DNA from: Cryptomeria japonica
Taxonomy: Eukaryota > Streptophyta > Pinopsida > Cupressales > Cupressaceae
Length of the DNA: 64,000 nucleotides
Assembly (NCBI RefSeq): GCF_030272615.1
Contig: NC_081412.1
Location: 668,115,852 to 668,179,851 of the forward strand
Reading direction: 5' to 3'
The position numbers were made by a program, and so were the translations under genes. This document shows, in pieces, positions 57,104 to 64,000 of the stretch. Under the pieces are notes generated by a model, which saw only the letters and a list, made by a program, of their open reading frames with translations, had not been told where the DNA came from and did not search any database. Positions within the stretch are counted from its first letter, which is position 1; the number at the start of each line of letters is the position of its first letter.

Positions 57104-60100
57104 TTACAAGTCTTTTTCAATATCAACGGCCTTTTCCGTTTGTTGTTCTGCTACAACCTCTTCTATCTACTCTGGAGTATCTTCCTTTTGTCGGACATAT
57201 TTTTCCTTCCACTCCTAGAACATGTCATCACTTGGCCAAGCAAAGCTAATAATTTTCTGTTTCATTCCTTCTAGCCTTTTCCAAGTTACCCTCAACTGCC
57301 CAATTTCTGTTTCTATGAAACCATAATGCGATTTCACCTTTTCAATCTCTTCAATTATCTGGACAAATAAGGATGTGTCATTAGTGTTAATGATTTCATT
57401 TACCCTTTTGGACAAATTGTGATCTATCTCTTCTAGCCATGCTTTCTCCTCTTTTAACTGAGTGGGACCAACAAATCCCCCTGGAAACATCTCATACTAG
57501 TGATCAGAATATTCTTTCCTATATAGTTGGGCTTTTATTTTCACACCTTCCCTTTCTTCTGAGAGTATATTCATTTCTTTTATAAACTCATTAGTGGACC
57601 TAAGATTATCATTTGCCTCTGCATCTGTATAGGATGAACACATGTGCTCTAACTCCTTACCTCTAGGCATCCACTTATTAAGAATTGGTTCCAAGGTGGT
57701 TTCATCCTCTCTTAATTCAGTCAGAATATTCAGAGTCCTCTTCATAGAAATGTGGAGGATAGAGGGCCTAACTGAATCAACAAACTTCAAAATTGTAGCT
57801 TTTACCTTTTCCTCATATTTGCTTGCAAATAGGGCTTGAGCCTATTTTAACTTCTCCAGCTCATGTTGAACCATTTCGGCTGGCTGGAAACCAAAAGGCA
57901 TAGGAGAAGGAGGATATTCTATAATGGGACTTGTAGGTGGAGGTCTTGTTGGAGAGGAGGCTATCATGAGAGTAGAGGATTCACCTGGATGGTGCTAACC
58001 TACCAATTGACTCTGAAGTCTAGCAATAATACTGTCTTTGTTGGCTACTCCTTCTTTGGCCTCATTGTAAGCCTTTAAGATTGTTTCCAATTTTAATTGG
58101 AGATTGGCCTTTTCTTTTGCATCCTTTTCTACTACGGCCACACTGTACTTTATAGTTTCCAAGACTGTTCTTGCAGCTTCCACCACCCCTGTATCTTGGA
58201 CTCTTTTTACAATCATGCCTCGTAGGAGACTAGAGTCTGATACATCCTTCCTTCTTTTATTCTCATCCTTCTTCAATGACCACATGACTAGAGCAACATT
58301 ATCTCTACTGAAGGTGACTCCTTCCATGGGTTTAGTTTCCTTCCTCACAGCTTCAAGAACTAGAGCATCAGCTATATCCCATTCAGGGAGGATTAAAACA
58401 CCAACTTTAAACACCATCTCTCTTCCCTTCTCAGGAGTAATGGTCTTAAACTCTTCAATCATTTCTTTCTTCACCTCTTCTTCCACCTGAGTTACATCCC
58501 TGTGAGACTGTTCACTTTTCCTTTACTCACATCTGGCTTTGAATTGTTCCATATTCTGCTTCCACACAAACTACATCAAAGCCCCTATTGTAACAAAATT
58601 ACTGTCTGCCAGGAATTCCTCACTGGCTTGCTTGATAGTTGGGTCCAACTCTTTACCTGTGAGCTCACCTTCAGTTAAGTTCATTTCAGCACTAGGAGGC
58701 TCTTCTAGTATCCCCTCTTGTGTCTCCTCAAATGTATAAGCAATCTCCCTGAGACTCCCTAACTACAACAACTACTGGGCCACCACGTGCTCATCTCCTA
58801 TGTGGACAGGGGATTGAGATGGAGAATATAGAGGTTCACCAGTTTCAACTTCCTTCCCCACTCTTTGCCTTTTAGGGGAATCTTGGATGTCAATGACATC
58901 TTCAATTTCTCTTTTTCCTCTTGAAGTGGAAGGCTCACCTATCACTGGTATCATCACACTGTACTTTGATTTCTTATGCATCACATAATCACCAGGTGGG
59001 ATAGCCTTAGCAAAAGCAGGCTTAGCTAGGATGAATTTAACCCTGTCAGGATCATTTTGCATTATAGCCTCTCTTTTTTCTTTCAAGGTTTGCATGAGGT
59101 CTTCAAAATAAAGAATCAAGAATTTGATTTTCTCTTCAAAAGGGTTGAAGCTAGAAAGAGGGTCATAGCTACTATCAAATTGATGAATAAAGTCAAGAGC
59201 TCTTTTATAGGCAACCCACTTCTCCTTCCTCAGTTCTTGCTCATCTAAATTGAATTCATTCCTAATTAAATCTTTAGGGAACTGAAATTAGTGAGGCCTA
59301 CCTTTACACACTACCCTCTTTCTAAACATGCCATTGAAAAAGTCCTCAGGGTCTACACATATTGAAATTGTAGTTGACAATCTATATGGCTTAAAGAATT
59401 CTTCAAAATATTTCCAGCCACCTTTAGTGATCACAAAATGATGGGCCATAGTAATGGTTGGGAAAATGGTCCCTTTACCCCTATTGGTTAGCTCTACCTC
59501 TTGTACACCTCCAATTTTCCTCAAGACTTCTGCAATCCCTATCTTCAATGGGACCTGATAGGGTAGTAGATATGGAGTACCTCTGAAACCATACACTTTG
59601 AAAATGATAGAAATAGGGTAAAAATACATATCTCCCCAATTGTGAACAATCTTAATACCCTCAGCAAACTCTTTAGGCCTGAGGAATTCCAAAAGAGCCT
59701 TAGGAATCCTAGGGTTTTCTATGCACAAAAGAATTCTAATTTTAGATGCAAATCATCTATCAAATTTTAGATAGCTAGCATCCTCTCTATCCCAGGATAA
59801 AACAGTGCTCCAAAGTTGAACAGGCATATCTTCCTTATCTTTTACCTTAACCAAATCCATTTCCTTTGCAAAATAGTTAGTACCCTTGAACAAAAACATG
59901 TGCATTAAAGGAGAGTACCACCCAAATGGTCTATCCACCTTACCATTTTTTATCCCTACCAGCTTGGTATGAATTGCATTAGTTAGATAGGGTGCATAAT
60001 CAAATGTTATTGCCAGAGAGGGGTTTAGGATCTGTGCAATCATCAACATGTAATGGGTTGGCATGTTCTTCTCATCATCTTCTCCAAAAATTTGACAAAG

Positions 60101-60733
60101 TGCCCAATACATGCCCTTAGCTCTCAAGGTAAAGAAATTCAGGGAGAAAGGTTCCATGGTGTTGGGCCCTACAACAGTCAACCCTCCTATCTTGACAAAG
60201 AATTCTTTCAGTGGGCCACTCCTAAGGTGATCCCTTTGTGCATTATAGACCTAAGCTAATGATTCAAAATTAATAGGTTCTAACAAATTTGAAGCTTTAC
60301 TCAGCTTAAAAACACTTCTGAATTCATCATCATTTATTTCAACCAGGGCTGATCCCTTCACACTTCTGATACATCTAGCAATAGGGTCACAGTTTTTTGC
60401 AATCAAGGTTAACAAATCTACATCCATGAATACTCTAGGGACCACAAGCTTCCCCACATCCAATTCCCAGATACTATTTAAGGGGGCAAGGGAATGTCTC
60501 TGACCAAAACCAACCTTGAACTGTCCTAAACCAGACATTCCTATTTGTGGATCCCTTAACCAATTACCTTTGTCATATAAGCCATCCCTGATTCTCAGAT
60601 AAGGGTTCTTTGGAACCAATTCTTTAGCCTTGGCCTCGGCATTGGTAGACATAGTTAACTATTCCAAAAAATTGTCACAAATATTCCTATCCTGATAATT
60701 TACTTTCCCTGTTAATTCTCTTCTTGGTGCCAT
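57104..60733 (-). pseudogene. Decayed 1,210-codon frame of unknown function
   Basis: A single uninterrupted frame from ATG 60733 (MAPRRELTGKVNYQDRN) to TAA 57104, broken by about 13 stops but with no frameshift. The N-terminal ~480 residues look globular: VDLLTLIAKNCDPIARCI, ALVEINDDEF, THYMLMIAQILNPSLAITF, FGWYSPLMHMFLF and YLLPYQVPLKIGIAEV. A central polar part has KRQRVGKEVETGE and a Pro/Ser stretch; the C-terminal half is helical and coiled-coil-like. No pol motif, zinc knuckle, signal peptide or membrane segment. The architecture (N-terminal domain, basic or polar linker, coiled coil, about 1,100-1,200 codons) parallels ORF2 of the NA elements, but I could not align the sequences. It could be the ORF of a further retroelement or a retired intronless host gene. 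Confidence 0.7.
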
Positions 60734-61059
60734 CTTGATAATACAACTATATCAATCAATATTTGCACAGATCTCTAATGAAACAATTCACACAACAATC
60801 ACTAACTTCAAACCAGAATTAGCAAGAAAAAGCACAAAACCTATTGTTCACCTGAAGAAAACCACTCTGCACCAATTCCTCTGCAACAGACTCATTTAAA
60901 TGATACTAACATTCAAGTTGATGCGAATGCTAATACGACAAGTTGGCATTAAATTTTGGAAATTAATCCCGCATGCTTCGGCCATCACCTCATAATTGAA
61001 TTCAGAAATCGAATTCAAAAATGGGCTCCAATGGGTCATAAATTTTCTGAGTACCCTCT
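60734..61059. other. Leader between the large frame and the hairpin repeats
   Basis: Non-coding, A/T-rich; on the minus strand it is the immediate 5' flank of the 1,210-codon frame. Nothing recognisable. Confidence 0.45.
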
Positions 61060-62320
61060 GTTTTGTTGTTTCGCTATTTTGCAAAGCTTAAAACCTTCAC
61101 ACTTTTCTTTCGCGAAGCAACGACAATCATTGGATCACAGGAACTTGCACTGCTTTTACTCGGTCTGGTCTCTCTATGTTAGTGACGAGCCCTACCTTCT
61201 TTTCGCCATTTTGTGAACACTAAACCATGTGCACTTTTCTTTCATGAAGCAATGTCGGTCGTTAGATCATCATTAACTTGCTCGGTCTTTACTTCCTGCA
61301 GTGACCACCAGTCTTCTTAACTAATCGTGCTCAACCATGATGGCTAGCAGTTTTCACCACTTCGTGAAGACTAAACTACAAGCATCTTCAGGTTGTGAAA
61401 CAATGACAACCGTTGGATCGACCATGACATGAACATCATTTAATATGCCTTAGACCTTCCAAGTGGTCCCTTTAACATAGAGACCATATGCTTTATCTCA
61501 TTACTGGCTAACAAACACCATGTGGCAATCGGCTATTTGCTCAAGAAATTCCATTGGATTCCATTCTGAAACCGCCATGTGTTTGACTTCACCATTCTCA
61601 ACATAACTGCCAGTTGAACTAAAGCAGGCTCTCAACTACCCTCTAGAGCCACGTGTATCTGACAAGTCACTAATTCTTTCCACGAAACAACCCATTTGTC
61701 CTGCCATGTTAGTCATCGTGTGATTACCACATCATTTCACCATTTTGTAGACATTAACTTCTGCTTGACTTGAGGCTATGAATCTATGACAACCATCCAA
61801 TTAAAACCTACTTAATTGGCCTTTAAAAACTTATGACCTGTTTGTCCTTTGGGCCCACTGACCCTTTCGCTATTTCACAGAGCTTAAACTTCAGGCCACT
61901 TTTCTTTGTGAAATAGCGACAACCACTAGATCTCTACAACATGCTCATCGGTTACCCTTGCCATGACCACCTCGCCTAGGCCCACCACCTTTTCGCTATT
62001 TCGCGAAAGTTAGAACACATGCATCTTTCGGCCATGAAACAACGTGAGCCGTTGATCTTTTCGAAACCGATCATCCTTTATCCTAAGAAGTTGCTCACCT
62101 TTGGGACCAGCCAAGTCTTTTGCTAGTTTGTAGAACTTAGATCACATGAATCTCAGGCTAGCGAATGAACACGAGCCATTGGATTCAAAACAAGATGCAT
62201 TGCTTTACTCAGACGGTCGATCCTTTTGTCAGGCCCACCTAGCCTTTTCATTGTTTCACAAAACTTAACTTGCCGGCATCTTTGCTTCATGAAACAATGA
62301 CAACCGTAGGATCAATGATG
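61060..62320. repeat. Tandem array of ~127-bp units, each with an inverted repeat
   Basis: About eight units, most clearly at 61070, 61200, 61350, 61735, 61865, 61988, 62117 and 62246 (spacing about 124-149 bp in the regular parts). Each has a TTTCGCTATTTCAC-like arm, a 25-35-base loop and a TTCATGAAACAATGACAACCG-like arm ending in GGATC. Two stems are perfect: 61867-61879 with 61907-61919 (13 bp) and 62248-62258 with 62290-62300 (11 bp). The stem sequences differ between units while pairing is kept. Confidence 0.8.
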
Positions 62321-63866
62321 AGTTGTACAATAATTAAGGAGCCGACAAACATTAGAATAAGACATAGGCAAAGGCAAATTTTTTGAAAATCTGTGAAAGA
62401 TTGCCTAGGAAAAACCTATGGGGGAACACTTTTAACGATGAACCGACCCTTCCTTAAGTGGCAAAAGTAGCACTGAAATAGAACATAAGGGTTTTTTGTT
62501 CAAACATAGGAAAAGTTAATCACAAAAACCATAAACCCTCAAGTGACCCAAGAAACTCTGAGGTAACAAGGCCACACTAAACACATTTTCTCTGACTTCT
62601 AGCCAAATGTGGGACAAGAATATGTAATTTTTAAATAGTGATAACAGACTAAAAATGGGAATAATAATGAGATCAAGTAGGTATGGAGGAAGAAGCAAGA
62701 GGATGCAACCATGGACCGAAACTATGCATTCAAGGCACAGGTGATATCTCCTAAGGCTTAAAGGAGATGCAAGACCTTAGGGGGTGTAGTACACTGACCT
62801 AATCATTCACCCCCTTAGTGACAGAGGACAAATGGAAGAACAAGATGCTGCTGGTAAGAAAGAAGAAAAGGTAAGATAAGTGTGTGTAGTGGCTACCTTG
62901 GCTACACACCTATAGATCACAGATGGATCACTACTGCATGTTTCAATGGATGGAAAATTTTCAATTGGGATCAGAAGCAAATTGACACAAGAAGAAAGGA
63001 GTTAGAGAAAAGTGCTCTGGTATAAATTATGGATTAGTGCAAGAAACCGGTATGTGCAGAATGTTATTGGTATGTATGATAACTTGTACTTGTAGGTTAT
63101 GAAAGACAATGAGGTTCATGACCATTTCACTAGCCCCGATAGCATGGATTGAGGAGTTTATGTCTTAGGTGGTACTGATAAAGACCTAAATGACATGTGT
63201 TAGCCCGATTACTAATCATGTATGCATGCATCCCTTGTGGGCTAACTGGTTTGATTTATGGTATGATGGTGATATTTTATGGCATTGTGTACATCTAGGA
63301 TCATGTCATATGATGTGATGGTTATAATGGAGCTGAAAGGTCATCAATTGATCACATATGCACAACTCAACCGATATATGGTGTAGGTTGGAACTCTAGT
63401 TTTGAACTTGATAGGCAATGAGAACGTAAGATGTGTGACTCAAGGGGAGTTGAAATCCATGTTTTCTGACTATTATCAGACTTGTTGACAAAGAGGGTAT
63501 GCAAGTGTCTATGGTTGTACTGATATGATTGGGTTTTTGGAAGTGTATGGGGTTGTGAGATATTTCAATGCCTATTCAATTGAAATCATAACTAGACCAC
63601 CGAGAGTGTTGCTTGCCAAGAGGGAAAGTTACCTGCACAAGGGAGCATGCATTTGGTATCCAAAGTGATACAATTGGTATTAGTGTTAGCTTCAACACTT
63701 GGTATCATCATTTTGGGGCCAGAATGGCTTCTTCATATCAAAGGGGTGATGAGGGAGTCTGATCAGTAGTTATGTTGTACTCATTAACACATGTGCCTTC
63801 AATTGGTTTTAGTATTGTATATGCATGTGTTTCCGGTTTGCATACATAATTAGATGCTGAGCAATT
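62321..63866. other. 1.5 kb without recognisable features
   Basis: No ORF with a domain. Two small inverted repeats were noticed (GTGTGTAG...CTACACAC near 62880-62910; AGGGGGTG...CACCCCCT near 62780-62815). It may be the 5' leader of an element whose LTR starts at 63867 on the minus strand, but the bases next to that LTR (AATTGCTCAGC on the minus strand) are a poor PBS. Confidence 0.4.
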
Positions 63867-64000
63867 TGTTAGACACAATGCACCACTGAGAGGGGGGTGA
63901 ATTAGTGGTTCTCAAAATTTTCCCTTTAACTATCCTATGTGTGTATACCAGTTAACATACTAAAGCTAAGATAACCTACAAGTATGATAAGGAGAGATTA
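63867..64000 (-). repeat. LTR of another Copia-type element, cut by the window end
   Basis: The plus strand reads TGTTAGACACAATGCACCACT then GAGAGGGGGGTGAATTAGTGG, the complement of the TTCACCCCCCTCTC U5 end common to the Copia-type LTRs of this window. Only 134 bp are visible. Confidence 0.75.

Noticed and set aside
57215-60652. Seven or more separate minus-strand genes
   Set aside because: All open stretches are in the same frame and the residues between them read through single stops, so they are pieces of one decayed frame.
61060-62320. CRISPR-like array
   Set aside because: The units are diverged along their whole length, without constant repeats and unique spacers, and the context is a plant genome.

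Overview
The window is plant nuclear DNA made almost entirely of LTR retrotransposons inserted into one another. I found no intact host gene, tRNA, rRNA, CRISPR array or prokaryotic feature. Copia and chromodomain-bearing Ty3/Gypsy elements, long LTRs, tRNA-iMet-type primer binding sites (TGGTATCAGAGC) and 5-bp target site duplications (TSDs) point to a large, repeat-rich seed-plant genome, possibly a gymnosperm. The species cannot be read from the sequence. Element names used here (NA-1, NA-2, NA-3, Cop-1, Cop-2, Cop-3, Chr-1) are local labels.

Layout. 1-765 and 24909-25531 are two halves of one older sequence, probably the 3' end of a Ty3-type element whose LTR starts at 25532. It was split by NA-1 (766-24903, minus strand, TSD ACCTA). 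NA-1 was itself opened by NA-2 (6371-12990, plus, TSD GTGTC), a solo LTR (13565-14622, minus, TSD ACCTT), the Copia element Cop-1 (15826-22429, minus, TSD CCCAC), and a block of Ty3-type LTR sequence inside its 3' LTR (1337-3932). A higher-order minisatellite occupies 26600-28350. Chr-1, a chromovirus (29388-37149, minus, TSD TCTAG), has its own solo-LTR insertion (TSD CTCAA). The 5' part of Cop-3 (38326-40058, plus) is cut by Cop-2 (40059-45629, minus), which is cut in turn by a 2.4-kb LTR (45630-48052). NA-3 (48395-56456, plus) follows. Then come a decayed 1,210-codon frame of unknown function (57104-60733, minus), a tandem array of hairpin-forming repeats upstream of it (about 61060-62320), and the start of another LTR (63867 to the end).

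Main observation. NA-1, NA-2 and NA-3 have LTRs, primer binding sites and polypurine tracts but no protease, integrase, reverse transcriptase or RNase H. Each carries ORF1, a coiled-coil protein with four or five CCHC zinc knuckles, and ORF2, a frame of roughly 1,060-1,120 codons. The ORF2s of all three can be aligned by eye over most of their length although the LTRs differ. The LTRs of NA-1 and NA-2 share R-region and U5 blocks with the LTR of the pol-encoding Cop-1, so the likely arrangement is that Copia enzymes move these elements in trans. What ORF2 adds is unknown. All coding regions seen here carry stops or frameshifts, so this window holds remains; intact relatives would have to be sought elsewhere.
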